The notes: generated by a model not told the origin, from the letters alone. A DNA stretch of 64,000 nt from an uncultured Lachnospiraceae bacterium (GCA_947631625.1 CANRMA010000001.1:175942-239941), one strand, 5' to 3'. Shown: positions 48,532 through 58,216, counted from the first letter of the stretch. Numbers and translations are program-made.

Positions 48532-49422
48532 TCACATAGGGTAATTAATATAACCCTGCATCCAGATTATTCCCTTGAACCGGCGTCCCACCTGAGGTTC
48601 TCCGTACAGATCCAGAGCGTTTATGCAGACATCAAATTGTAAATCATTACAACTTAATTTCATAACATAAATTTGCTCTCCTGTCAACCTATTATTTATC
48701 ATTGAAAAATCTAAAATCTCACCAAGTATGGAATATTGGTCACATTCTACCCCATATGGCATAAAATAAGTATCTACAAGACTGAAAACATCTTCCTTTA
48801 AAATTTTTTTGGAGATCGTAGTATAAATATCCATATCTTCCAAAGTCAGACTTTCGTAAGCATCTTCGTCACCCTGCCTTGCCGCGGCAATGAGCTTGTT
48901 CCTGTTAATAGACGCTTTCTTTACTCTCTGAACTTCTTTTTCATTTTTAACAATAGGAAGTATGATATTTCCCTTAATTGACAAACCTGATAAAGTAAGT
49001 GTGGTTCCCCTTATGGGAAGCATTCCGGTATTCTGCGCTTTCACATATGGGATAATATTCTGCAGATAAAAAATAAGGCTCACTCCCACTTTTATATCGT
49101 CACAGATCCCGGCGTATGATTCTTTTTCTGCATGACGTTCCACAGAAACATCCTCGCAGGAACTTATGCCTCTTCCTCTTAAATAAGGATAAAAATAGTC
49201 ATATGTGAATTTATCTTCCGCATCAAATTCGCCACAGACGGCAATCCCTATATTTTCAGCAAAATCTTCACAAAATTCTGCAAGTATTGTATCATCACCG
49301 TTAGACGTATACGAACGATGCGTCGAATGCAAAATTATATCAGTAATAAGTTTTTGCTGTTCAATCCTGTCTGTCAGTTCACTAAAACCAATAGCCCGCA
49401 TATACTTATGCAAAGATTCCAC
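48532..49422 (-). CDS. DUF3881-like conserved hypothetical protein
   Basis: MESLHKYMRAIGFSELTDRIEQQKLITDIILHSTHRSYTSNGDDTILAEFCEDFAENIGIAVCGEFD; family recall only. Confidence 0.7.
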   Translation of the reverse strand: MESLHKYMRAIGFSELTDRIEQQKLITDIILHSTHRSYTSNGDDTILAEFCEDFAENIGIAVCGEFDAEDKFTYDYFYPYLRGRGISSCEDVSVERHAEKESYAGICDDIKVGVSLIFYLQNIIPYVKAQNTGMLPIRGTTLTLSGLSIKGNIILPIVKNEKEVQRVKKASINRNKLIAAARQGDEDAYESLTLEDMDIYTTISKKILKEDVFSLVDTYFMPYGVECDQYSILGEILDFSMINNRLTGEQIYVMKLSCNDLQFDVCINALDLYGEPQVGRRFKGIIWMQGYINYPM

Positions 49423-49474
49423 CCCCTGCCTTTTTATTGTATGTTATGACATTTATTTTGTCAGGTTTTACATA

Positions 49475-50752
49475 TTATCTTATCTCAGTCATTCCGCCCA
49501 TATATGGACGAAGCACTTCAGGTATACGTACCGATCCGTCTGCCTGTAAATTATTTTCCAAAAATGCGATGAGCATTCTCGGAGGAGCCACAACCGTATT
49601 ATTTAATGTGTGCGCAAAATATTTTCCGTCCTTGCCGTTTACACGGATCCTGAGTCTTCTTGCCTGAGCGTCGCCAAGATTGGAACAGCTTCCGACCTCA
49701 AAATATTTCTTCTGTCTGGGAGACCACGCTTCAACATCATAAGATTTTACTTTCAGATCCGCCAGATCGCCCGAACAACATTCTATCGTTCTTACCGGAA
49801 TATCCATGGAACGGAATAAATCAACAGTGTTCTGCCACAATTTATCAAACCACATCGGTGAATCTTCAGGCTTGCATACTACTATCATTTCCTGTTTTTC
49901 GAATTGATGGATACGGTAAACGCCGCGTTCCTCAATACCATGAGCTCCTTTTTCCTTTCTGAAACATGGAGAATAGCTTGTCAGCGTCTGCGGGAGTTTT
50001 TCCTCGGGAATAATGGTATCAATAAACTTTCCGATCATGGAATGTTCAGATGTTCCGATAAGATACAGGTCTTCACCTTCAATCTTATACATCATCGCAT
50101 CCATTTCCGCAAAACTCATAACCCCGTCAACTACTGCACTTCTGATCATAAACGGAGGCACACAGTAAGTAAAACCTCTGTCAATCATAAAATCTCTGGC
50201 ATAGGCTATAACTGCGGAATGCAGTCTCGCGATATCACCCATCAGGTAATAAAAACCGTTACCCGCAACTCTGCCTGCAGCATCCATATCTATTCCGTTG
50301 AACTTTTCCATTATTTCGGTATGATAAGGAATTTCAAAATCCGGAACAATCGGTTCGCCATACTTTTTGACCTCGACATTCTCCGTATCATCTTTTCCTA
50401 TAGGAACGGAAGGATCGATAATATTTGGAATTGTCATCATATCCTTTTTTATTTTTTCGCGAAGCTCATTTTCCTTTTCTTCCAATTCAGTAAGACGGGC
50501 TGCGTTTGCGGCAACTTCAGCTTTCTTATTTTCTGCTTCTGCTTTTTTGCCCTGAGCCATTAATGCCCCGATCTCTTTGGATATCCTATTACGGCTTGCT
50601 CTGATATCATCTGCTTCCTGCTGTATTTTTCTTACATTGGCGTCAAGTTCCATAACTTCATCAACCAGAGGTAATTTGGAGTCCTGAAATTTTTTTCTTA
50701 TATTTTCTTTTACAGCTTCGGGATTTTCTCTTAAAAATTTAATGTCGATCAT
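49475..50752 (-). CDS. serS: seryl-tRNA synthetase
   Basis: MIDIKFLRENPEAVKENIRKK; LPQTLTSYSPCFRKEKGAHGIEERGVYRIHQFEKQEMIV; LNNTVVAPPRMLIAFLENN. Confidence 0.97.
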   Translation of the reverse strand: MIDIKFLRENPEAVKENIRKKFQDSKLPLVDEVMELDANVRKIQQEADDIRASRNRISKEIGALMAQGKKAEAENKKAEVAANAARLTELEEKENELREKIKKDMMTIPNIIDPSVPIGKDDTENVEVKKYGEPIVPDFEIPYHTEIMEKFNGIDMDAAGRVAGNGFYYLMGDIARLHSAVIAYARDFMIDRGFTYCVPPFMIRSAVVDGVMSFAEMDAMMYKIEGEDLYLIGTSEHSMIGKFIDTIIPEEKLPQTLTSYSPCFRKEKGAHGIEERGVYRIHQFEKQEMIVVCKPEDSPMWFDKLWQNTVDLFRSMDIPVRTIECCSGDLADLKVKSYDVEAWSPRQKKYFEVGSCSNLGDAQARRLRIRVNGKDGKYFAHTLNNTVVAPPRMLIAFLENNLQADGSVRIPEVLRPYMGGMTEIR

Positions 50753-50774
50753 TTTTCGTAACCATGCCTTTCTT

Positions 50775-51821
50775 TTAGCCTATGACTTCTTTTATATAAA
50801 TATTGTTTATATCAAGCAGATCCTTAGTGATATTTACCGGTCTTCCGTTTTTATCCTGTGTTATAAGGATCACAGGTCTTCCTGGAAACTGTTTATTCTG
50901 TCGAAGAACCACTCCTATCTCGCCTTCATTTGTTTTAACATATGTGCCGGCCGGATATACTGCAGTAAACTCTAAAAATATATCGACAATCTTGGCATCA
51001 AATTTTACTTTTCTGTAAGCTTTAAGGTACTCCACGGCTTCATATACTTTAGCTTTTTCACAGCCTATACCGCATATCATTTCATCAAAAGCATCACAAA
51101 CCTGAATTATACGGCATTCTAACGGAATGTCCGTTGCTTTAAGAGGATATCCCGAACCGTCTATCCTTTCATGATGATATAATATCATATTCTTGCTCAC
51201 ATTGGAAATCCAATTTTCTCCTTGTAAGGCAGAATATCCATATACGGTATGTTTCTTATATTCGGCGCATTCTTTTTCCGGAAGCTTTTCTATATCCACA
51301 TTACTGTAATCCATGGTCAGATAAAGCATACCAAGATCATGAAGCAGACAGCCTACACATATATCGTGAATTAAATTCTGCGGCAATCCCATACGCAGAG
51401 CCACAACAGCAGCCAGACTGCATATACTTATGGAATGGTCGTAAATATCCGAGCTTCTTTCCCTTATGTCAAATACTTTATTTACTACTTCTTCTTCATT
51501 CAAAATATTTGTTATAATATTATCTGCCGTCTGATTTAATTCTATTAATTCTTCATTATGGTAGTAGGTATGTTTTTCCAATACGCTTTTTACTTCGGCT
51601 TTAAAAGTTTCTTCCAGTTCTTCTTTTAAAATAGCTACCGATTCCGTACCGTCTTCCCATATACAGACTTCCGTAATATTAAGTTTTTTTAATTTTTCAA
51701 TATATTCCTGTCTTAAGACCGTTCCTGAAGAAAGCAATATATTATAATCTTCGGCTACTATACTTTTTGCAAGCCTTTCTTTACCTGTCAGATCACTGAC
51801 ATTATATATTTTCTTAGTCAT
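50775..51821 (-). CDS. HD-GYP domain protein (putative c-di-GMP phosphodiesterase); likely start MTKKIYNVSDL
   Basis: VGCLLHDLGMLYL; ILYHHERIDGSGYPLKATDIPLECRIIQVCDAFDEM; ORF extends to 51917. Confidence 0.9.
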   Translation of the reverse strand: MTKKIYNVSDLTGKERLAKSIVAEDYNILLSSGTVLRQEYIEKLKKLNITEVCIWEDGTESVAILKEELEETFKAEVKSVLEKHTYYHNEELIELNQTADNIITNILNEEEVVNKVFDIRERSSDIYDHSISICSLAAVVALRMGLPQNLIHDICVGCLLHDLGMLYLTMDYSNVDIEKLPEKECAEYKKHTVYGYSALQGENWISNVSKNMILYHHERIDGSGYPLKATDIPLECRIIQVCDAFDEMICGIGCEKAKVYEAVEYLKAYRKVKFDAKIVDIFLEFTAVYPAGTYVKTNEGEIGVVLRQNKQFPGRPVILITQDKNGRPVNITKDLLDINNIYIKEVIG

Positions 51822-51843
51822 ATAATAAATACCAGCCGTTATT

Positions 51844-52365
51844 TTATATATTATTACCCATTGCGATATCCAGAGCTTTTTTCTCCTCATCACCAAGAGA
51901 TATATCACATTCGCCATTCTTTATTTCTTTGGTATAAGAATAACATCCGTCCGTACTGTGAACGGAATTTAATATAAATCCGTTATCATTTTCATCAAGC
52001 ATGGTAAGACAAAAACTTAACTGGCCGCCCATCTGATTGAAAGCATCATATTTTACAATACCTGCTTTCTGATATGCGCCTTCAAGCTTTTTATATAAAG
52101 TATGAATATCTTTATTGTTTTTTTCAAGAGAAATTTTAATAAATTTGTTGTCTTCAAACAAACCCATGATATCAGACTCTAAATCTTTTGCATCTTTTCC
52201 TGACATAAATTTACTGTATTTTTTATTCAATTTTCCCATTCTTACCATTTGAACAATAACTAACGTTATTAAAATAAGAATAAGGGCGGCCATTACAATA
52301 AAAATATATGTAATGTCAATATTTCCAAGGCCCATACTCTTTAGTAGATCATAATTCATCCCCAT
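51844..52365 (-). CDS. DUF4446 family protein
   Basis: N-terminal TM; YQKAGIVKYDAFNQMGGQLSFCLTMLDENDNGFILNSVHSTDGCYSYTKEIKNGEC. Confidence 0.85.
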   Translation of the reverse strand: MGMNYDLLKSMGLGNIDITYIFIVMAALILILITLVIVQMVRMGKLNKKYSKFMSGKDAKDLESDIMGLFEDNKFIKISLEKNNKDIHTLYKKLEGAYQKAGIVKYDAFNQMGGQLSFCLTMLDENDNGFILNSVHSTDGCYSYTKEIKNGECDISLGDEEKKALDIAMGNNI

Positions 52366-52388
52366 TATCCATCCTTACTTAACTAATC

Positions 52389-53285
52389 TTATGCTTTAGA
52401 CAACAGATCCGTAATTCTGTCCAAATCATCATGAGTATAAAACTCTATTTCTATTTTACCGGCGCCGTTACCTTTAGAATCAATAGATACCTTAGTACCA
52501 AGCGCGCGCTTCAATTTTTCCGCTACATCCTGATAGATAACATTCAGACCTTCATCGCCGACAGGCGCTTTTTTAGTTTTCTCAGGCTTATTCAGATTTT
52601 TAACTAATTTCTCGACTTCACGTACACTCAGCTTGTCATTGTAAATCTTCTGCGCGACTTCATACTGCTGCTCCGGATCTTCTATAGAAATAAGAGCCCT
52701 GGCATGTCCCGTGGAAATTTTATCTTCCACGATCATCTGCTGAACCTCATCACATAATTTCAATAGACGCATGGAATTAGTCACGGCAGTTCTGCTTTTT
52801 GAAACTTTCTCCGCCACTTCTTCCTGTTTTAAATTAAATTCTTCCAAAAGTTTCTTGTAAGCCAGAGCTTCTTCAATGGGATTCAGGTCTTCTCTCTGAA
52901 TATTTTCAATCAAAGAAATTTCAACGATTTCCTGTTCGGTATATTTGCGTATTATAACCGGAACTTCTTTTAAACCGGCAAGTTTTGCTGCGCGCCAACG
53001 ACGCTCCCCGGCAATGATTTCATAATAGGTTTCCCTATCCTGTACAAGAATGGGCTGCAGCAATCCGAACTGTTTAATTGAATCAGCCAGTTCCTGCAGA
53101 GCCTCTTCATCAAAATTTTTTCTCGGCTGTTCGCGGTTTGGTTCTATTTTTGTAATTTTAACTATAGTTTCCTGATCTTTTTCCGCTGAACTTTCAGCAG
53201 AATTATCATTGGTTTTACTATCACCGGTTTCATTCGGAGGAATAAGTGCATTTAAACCTTTTCCCAATCCTCTTTTTGGTGCCAT
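52389..53285 (-). CDS. parB: chromosome partitioning protein ParB/Spo0J
   Basis: MAPKRGLGKGLNALIPP; EIIAGERRWRAAKLAGLKEVPVIIRKYTEQEIVEISLIENIQREDLNPIEEALAY. Confidence 0.97.
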   Translation of the reverse strand: MAPKRGLGKGLNALIPPNETGDSKTNDNSAESSAEKDQETIVKITKIEPNREQPRKNFDEEALQELADSIKQFGLLQPILVQDRETYYEIIAGERRWRAAKLAGLKEVPVIIRKYTEQEIVEISLIENIQREDLNPIEEALAYKKLLEEFNLKQEEVAEKVSKSRTAVTNSMRLLKLCDEVQQMIVEDKISTGHARALISIEDPEQQYEVAQKIYNDKLSVREVEKLVKNLNKPEKTKKAPVGDEGLNVIYQDVAEKLKRALGTKVSIDSKGNGAGKIEIEFYTHDDLDRITDLLSKA

Positions 53286-53306
53286 AAATTTAACATCCTT
53301 TCATAT

Positions 53307-53537
53307 AATAATTTATTATAGATAATTGCGAAACTATGATTTACGTTATCGGGATTGTACAAATTTAACAAAACCTTGCAGGCACGCTTTCGCTGCATTG
53401 AGCCTTACAGCGGTACTAAGGCTGCAAAATACGCAGCCTAAGGACCGGTAGGCTCAGAGCGCCTGCATGGTGTTTGTTAAATCTGTACAATCAATATATG
53501 TTTAAAGAAAGTTTCACAATTGTCTAAATAATTTATA
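53307..53537. repeat. MITE-like/palindromic dispersed element between parB and parA
   Basis: Outer inverted repeat gataattgcgaaac / gtttcacaattgtc; inner 31/32-bp inverted repeat gattgtacaaatttaacaaaaccttgcaggc / gcctgcatggtgtttgttaaatctgtacaatc; nested hairpins in the centre. Confidence 0.8.
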
Positions 53538-53674
53538 ATAGGCGATTGCGAAACGTCTCCACAATGTACATTAATTGTACAGAAACAATTGAAACGCCGA
53601 TGGCAATTAAGTAAAAAATAGGCAAAGCTTTATACTAATCCCATAATTTTGAAAAAGGACTAAAATTATAGGTG

Positions 53675-54445
53675 TTATTTATAATTTTTATTATTTATTA
53701 CCTCATCGGCAAGCAGCATATATGCTTCCGCTCCGGCTGACTTTGGATCATATATATTGATCGGCATACCGTAACTTGGAGCTTCGGCCAATCTTATATT
53801 TCTTGGTATTAATGTACTGTATACGTTTTGCTTTAAATGGCTTTTTACGTTTTCAACTACCTGCATGGATAGATTTGTCCTGGAATCGTACATTGTAAAA
53901 ACTACGCCTTCCATATCCAGATTCGGGTTTAATCTTTCCTTTACAAGATTTACAGTATGGATCAGTTGACTTAAACCTTCAAGAGCATAATATTCACACT
54001 GAATTGGCACAAGCACCGTATCAGCCGTCGTCATAGAATTGATAGTAAGCATACTCAGTGAAGGAGGACAGTCAATTATTATAAAATCATATCTGTCTTT
54101 TACCCAGTCCACTTCATTCTTTAATATGTATTCTTTCTTATCAACTCCTATAAGTTCGATCTCCGCAGCTGCAAGATTTACATTTGAAGGTATGATCGAT
54201 ACTTCGGGTATAACATTTTTTAAAATACATTCTTCTATGGAACATTCTCCAAGTATTAATTCATAAATTGTATTATCCAGATCATTTTTTTCAACTCCAA
54301 AACCGCTTGTTGTATTTCCCTGCGGATCGGTATCTATAACCAGAACCTGTTTACCTTTTGCTGCAAGAGAGGCAGCAAGATTAATGGATGTCGTAGTTTT
54401 ACCGACCCCACCCTTCTGATTTGCTATCGCAATAGTTCTTCCCAT
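53675..54445 (-). CDS. parA: chromosome partitioning ATPase ParA/Soj
   Basis: MGRTIAIANQKGGVGKTTTSINLAASLAAKGKQVLVIDTDPQGN; DFIIIDCPPSLSMLTINSM. Confidence 0.97.
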   Translation of the reverse strand: MGRTIAIANQKGGVGKTTTSINLAASLAAKGKQVLVIDTDPQGNTTSGFGVEKNDLDNTIYELILGECSIEECILKNVIPEVSIIPSNVNLAAAEIELIGVDKKEYILKNEVDWVKDRYDFIIIDCPPSLSMLTINSMTTADTVLVPIQCEYYALEGLSQLIHTVNLVKERLNPNLDMEGVVFTMYDSRTNLSMQVVENVKSHLKQNVYSTLIPRNIRLAEAPSYGMPINIYDPKSAGAEAYMLLADEVINNKNYK

Positions 54446-54761
54446 ATTCTTATCTCCAATTCTTTCCCGATTCTTTCGCTTGTAAACGATTATAACACTA
54501 ATTAAAATTATAATCTATATAAAATTGTCCAAATTATATAAATTTATATAAAATTATATAAAACTAATTTTTAAAATGATTATATACTCATGCTTTTTTG
54601 TAGTTTGATCTTTTTTATTAGATATTTTTAAGCCGAATTTTGTATTTAATAAATTTTTATCCGCTAAATCTTAATAATAACCTTAAAAAATGTTTCACGG
54701 ATATATTTCTAGTGTTATTTTAAATGTTTCACAGATTTTTTTACAATATCTTGGGCAAAAT

Positions 54762-54777
54762 TGTTTCACGTGAAACA
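54762..54777. promoter_or_regulatory. parS site 1
   Basis: tgtttcacgtgaaaca, perfect 16-bp ParB-binding palindrome. Confidence 0.95.
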
Positions 54778-54811
54778 TTATCTTGTAGATGCAAAATAAT
54801 TACAATGTTAA

Positions 54812-54827
54812 TGTTTCACGTGAAACA
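54812..54827. promoter_or_regulatory. parS site 2
   Basis: tgtttcacgtgaaaca, second perfect copy 50 bp away. Confidence 0.95.
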
Positions 54828-55023
54828 TGATATTATTAGATAATTGTAAAACTATGTATCAACATATATAAATTATTTGAATTTAACAAATTTCAGTATT
54901 TTTTTAAAAAACATTTAAAGTGTTCTGAGCGTGTAATGCAAAGAATTTATGATTATACTCTAGAAAAGTATTTTCAAATAGACAAAAGACAAAATCCATA
55001 TTTATTAGATAAAATATCAGCAG

Positions 55024-55845
55024 TCAAATATATACAAGATGATTTTTTATTGCATATATAGCTGCCTGAGTTCTATCAGATACTTTTATTTTCTTAAAAA
55101 TACTGGAAATGTGATTTTTAACAGTTCGTTCACTTACGTTTAAAGCTATAGCAATTTCTTTATTTGACATTCCGTCTGCAATTTTTAATAATACTTCATT
55201 TTCACGTCTTGTTAAGTAATTTTTTTCTGACTTGATTGTCTTCTCTATATCCGGCTTAATCTTAGGCATTACATACAAAAATTTATCGTTAAGATCAACA
55301 CCAATACAATTTTTACTATTAATATTATTACTATTATCAGTATTATTAATGCTATTTATATTATTAAAACCATTAATATTATTGATACTATTAATATCAT
55401 TAAAACCATTAATATTATTAATACCATTATACTTATTAATATTATTAATATTATTAATATCATTAATAAGTATAAAAATTACTTCAAGCAATTCCGAAAT
55501 ATCACAGTTTTTCGACACAATACTATCAACAGAAGAGGATATCACATTAAAAGAAGGTTGAATTAAATTGTTATCTGATAATAGCAAGATTTTTATATTC
55601 GGATATTTATTCTTTATATTATCCAAGTCTTCAACAATTTTTTTTCCTCTAAATACATCAATATCCATAATTAATATATGGGGTGTTACTATTTTTAATT
55701 TTTCCAGACATTCATTAATATCAGCTGCTTCACTTATAATTTTTACATTTTCATTATACTCCAATAATACCTTAATTCCCTGACGCAGTAATACAAAATC
55801 TGATACAAGCGTGACTTTAATATAATCAAACATTTTTATTCTCAC
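55024..55845 (-). CDS. LuxR/NarL-family response regulator with Asn/Ile-rich repeat linker
   Basis: Receiver-like N-terminus (ILIMDIDVFRGKKIVEDL); HTH LTRRENEVLLKIADGMSNKEIAIALNVSERTVKNHISSIFKKIKVSDRTQAAIYAIKN. Confidence 0.88.
   Translation of the reverse strand: MRIKMFDYIKVTLVSDFVLLRQGIKVLLEYNENVKIISEAADINECLEKLKIVTPHILIMDIDVFRGKKIVEDLDNIKNKYPNIKILLLSDNNLIQPSFNVISSSVDSIVSKNCDISELLEVIFILINDINNINNINKYNGINNINGFNDINSINNINGFNNINSINNTDNSNNINSKNCIGVDLNDKFLYVMPKIKPDIEKTIKSEKNYLTRRENEVLLKIADGMSNKEIAIALNVSERTVKNHISSIFKKIKVSDRTQAAIYAIKNHLVYI
55310..55475. repeat. AT-rich microsatellite-like tract inside the LuxR gene linker
   Basis: Repeated attaatattatt/attaataccatt triplet-multiple units encoding NINNINGFN repeats. 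Confidence 0.9.
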
Positions 55846-56107
55846 TATTATTATTTAATCAAAGCAATTGCAAAACGCTATCTAAAACTTCCGAATTTAG
55901 CAATTACCTGCAAGTTTTAAATTAATCTTCTATTTGTAATCATTTCCATTATAAAGTATAATAAACATAATAATAAAAAATATAATAACGACAGGTTTTA
56001 AATATACAAAATAATATATAAATTAATATATAAAATAATATATAAAATAATTCAAATTAAAGTTAAATAGTTGCAGATGAAATGTCAATCATTTACCAAA
56101 ACCATTA

Positions 56108-57073
56108 ATGACTGGAGACAATAAAATAATGAAGAAAAAAATTCTTACTATTACCGCTTTATCTACATCATCAATAATTTCAATTCATATATTAAACAGA
56201 ATTAATACATTTTTACATACATCTAAAGATCTATTATCCTATTCCGAAAACCATTATTTTCAATGGAGGTTCGGAAAAATAAAATATAATAAAAAAGGCA
56301 GCGGTTCACCCTTGCTTTTTGTACACGATCTCACACCGGGAAGTTCAAGTTATGAATTTCACCGTATTATAAATGATCTCACAGATAAACATGAAGTCTA
56401 TACGTTGGATCTGTTAGGACACGGTCTGTCGGATAAACCGGAAATAACTTATACCAATAATATGTACGAACAACTGATAACAGATTTTATCAAAAATATA
56501 ATAGGTAAAAAAACAAGCGTTATTGCAACAGGTTATTCTGTACCTTTCATTATTATGGCCTGCCATAACAATCCCAATTTTTTTGATAAAATGATTTTCA
56601 TTAATCCTCAAAGTCTGTATATGCAGAATGAAATTCCTTCTAAGCAATTGAAATTTTTAAAATTATTGATTGAAATACCGATTTTAGGAACTTTTATTTA
56701 TAATATCTTAAATACAAAGCGTGATTTTGAAAAAGATTTTAAAAAAGAATATTTTTATGATAAAAACAAGATACATGAAAAATATATACTCAGCTATCTC
56801 GAAGCTTCACGAAAACACGGATATTCTGCAAAATTTGCTTTTGCCAGTTTTATTTCAAAATATATGAATACCAACATAATATATGCATTGAAAGAAATAA
56901 ATAACAGTATTCTTATGATAGGCGGAAGTAAAGAAGACGACATAGAAACAAATCTCGAAAATTATGCATATTATAATAATTCCATAGAGATTGAATACAT
57001 TCCGGAAACAAAACACCTGCCCCAGTTAGAAGCGCCGGAGAAATTACTGGAACTTATCAGATTATTTATTTAG
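56108..57073 (+). CDS. alpha/beta hydrolase
   Basis: GSPLLFVHDLTPGSSSYEFHRIINDLTDKHEVYTLDLLGHGLSDKPEITY; LPQLEAPEKLLELIRLFI. Confidence 0.88.
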   Translation: MTGDNKIMKKKILTITALSTSSIISIHILNRINTFLHTSKDLLSYSENHYFQWRFGKIKYNKKGSGSPLLFVHDLTPGSSSYEFHRIINDLTDKHEVYTLDLLGHGLSDKPEITYTNNMYEQLITDFIKNIIGKKTSVIATGYSVPFIIMACHNNPNFFDKMIFINPQSLYMQNEIPSKQLKFLKLLIEIPILGTFIYNILNTKRDFEKDFKKEYFYDKNKIHEKYILSYLEASRKHGYSAKFAFASFISKYMNTNIIYALKEINNSILMIGGSKEDDIETNLENYAYYNNSIEIEYIPETKHLPQLEAPEKLLELIRLFI

Positions 57074-57158
57074 TCATATCAGCTTTTTAGAATATAACAT
57101 GGCTAAAAAACATTTCTAAATAAAAATATAAATGAATAAATATATACAGATATAAACG

Positions 57159-57280
57159 AAAATATAAATATAAACGAAAATACAAATATAAATGAAAATA
57201 TAAATATAAGCGAAAATATAAATATAAGCGAAAATGCAAATATAAACGAAAATATAAATATAAACGAAAATATAAATACA
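57159..57280. repeat. 18-bp tandem repeat, ~6.8 copies
   Basis: Consensus aaaatataaatataaacg, units at 57159, 57177, 57195, 57213, 57231, 57249, 57267. Confidence 0.95.
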
Positions 57281-57304
57281 TATTAAAATTTAAACAGATA
57301 TATA

Positions 57305-58057
57305 TTATACAATCGGACTTTTTGCAGGAACACCTGCTTTTCTTGGATATTTATCCGGAGTCTTCTTAATTTTATTTATAACCGCAAGACTCCGATAAAT
57401 ATCAGAACCCGGTATCATAAATTCCACCGTTTCTTTGATTTCGCCGCCAAGAATTGATATTGCCGTACCGGCTTCTTTAATTTCTTCATTGATTTTACCT
57501 GATTTATAAGAAACAAAACAGCCGCCTACTTTTACATAGGGAAGACAATATTCGGAAAGTATTGAAAGATTAGCCACAGCTCTTGATACGCAAACATCAA
57601 AATTTTCCCTTAAATTTTTATCTCTGGAAAAATCTTCTGCTCTTCCATGAATAGCTTCTATATCCTCAAGTCCTAATTCAATTATAACAGTATTTAAAAA
57701 ATTTATCCTTTTATTTAAAGAATCGATCATTGTAACTTTTAATCCGGGAAAAGCAATTTTTAACGGAATAGCCGGAAATCCTGCGCCAGTTCCGATATCG
57801 ACGAGTGACTTATCGGAAAAATCATTGTATGCTTTTACCAAAGAAAGACTGTCTGTAAAATGCTTTTTCAAAACTTCATTAAAATCCGTGATTGCCGTAA
57901 GATTTACACGTTCATTCCATTCGATTAAAAGTTCATAGTATCTCATGAATTGGCACAGTTGGTCTTCACTCAACACTATGCCAAATTCTTTAAGATCACT
58001 TTTAAATGAAGAAAGTTCATAATCATTCAGATTTATATTAATCATATTTTGCTCCAA
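57305..58057 (-). CDS. rsmG: 16S rRNA (guanine527-N7)-methyltransferase
   Basis: LVDIGTGAGFPAIPLKIAFPGLKVTMIDSLNKRINFLN; NFDVCVSRAVANLSILSEYCLPYVKVGG. Confidence 0.96.
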   Translation of the reverse strand: MEQNMININLNDYELSSFKSDLKEFGIVLSEDQLCQFMRYYELLIEWNERVNLTAITDFNEVLKKHFTDSLSLVKAYNDFSDKSLVDIGTGAGFPAIPLKIAFPGLKVTMIDSLNKRINFLNTVIIELGLEDIEAIHGRAEDFSRDKNLRENFDVCVSRAVANLSILSEYCLPYVKVGGCFVSYKSGKINEEIKEAGTAISILGGEIKETVEFMIPGSDIYRSLAVINKIKKTPDKYPRKAGVPAKSPIV

Positions 58058-58069
58058 TAATTAACGATC

Positions 58070-58216
58070 AGTTAATAAACCATAATTAATAATTAGAAAT
58101 TAATAATTAATACTCCATAATTAATAATCCACAATTAATGATTCATAATTAATAATTCACAATTAATGATTCATAATTAATATCCAATAATTAATATCAG
58201 TAATTAATATCAATAA
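58070..58216. repeat. AT-rich tandem repeat between rsmG and mnmG
   Basis: Multiple copies of (t)aattaat with spacers ccataattaataatccacaattaatgattcataattaat... Confidence 0.85.

Noticed and set aside
57159-57280. CRISPR-like array
   Set aside because: Repeats are directly tandem with no unique spacers and no cas genes in the window.
57087-57281. 64-aa ORF (LYLYFR)n as a real membrane protein
   Set aside because: It is the direct read-out of an 18-bp tandem repeat, with no SD and no non-repeat domain.
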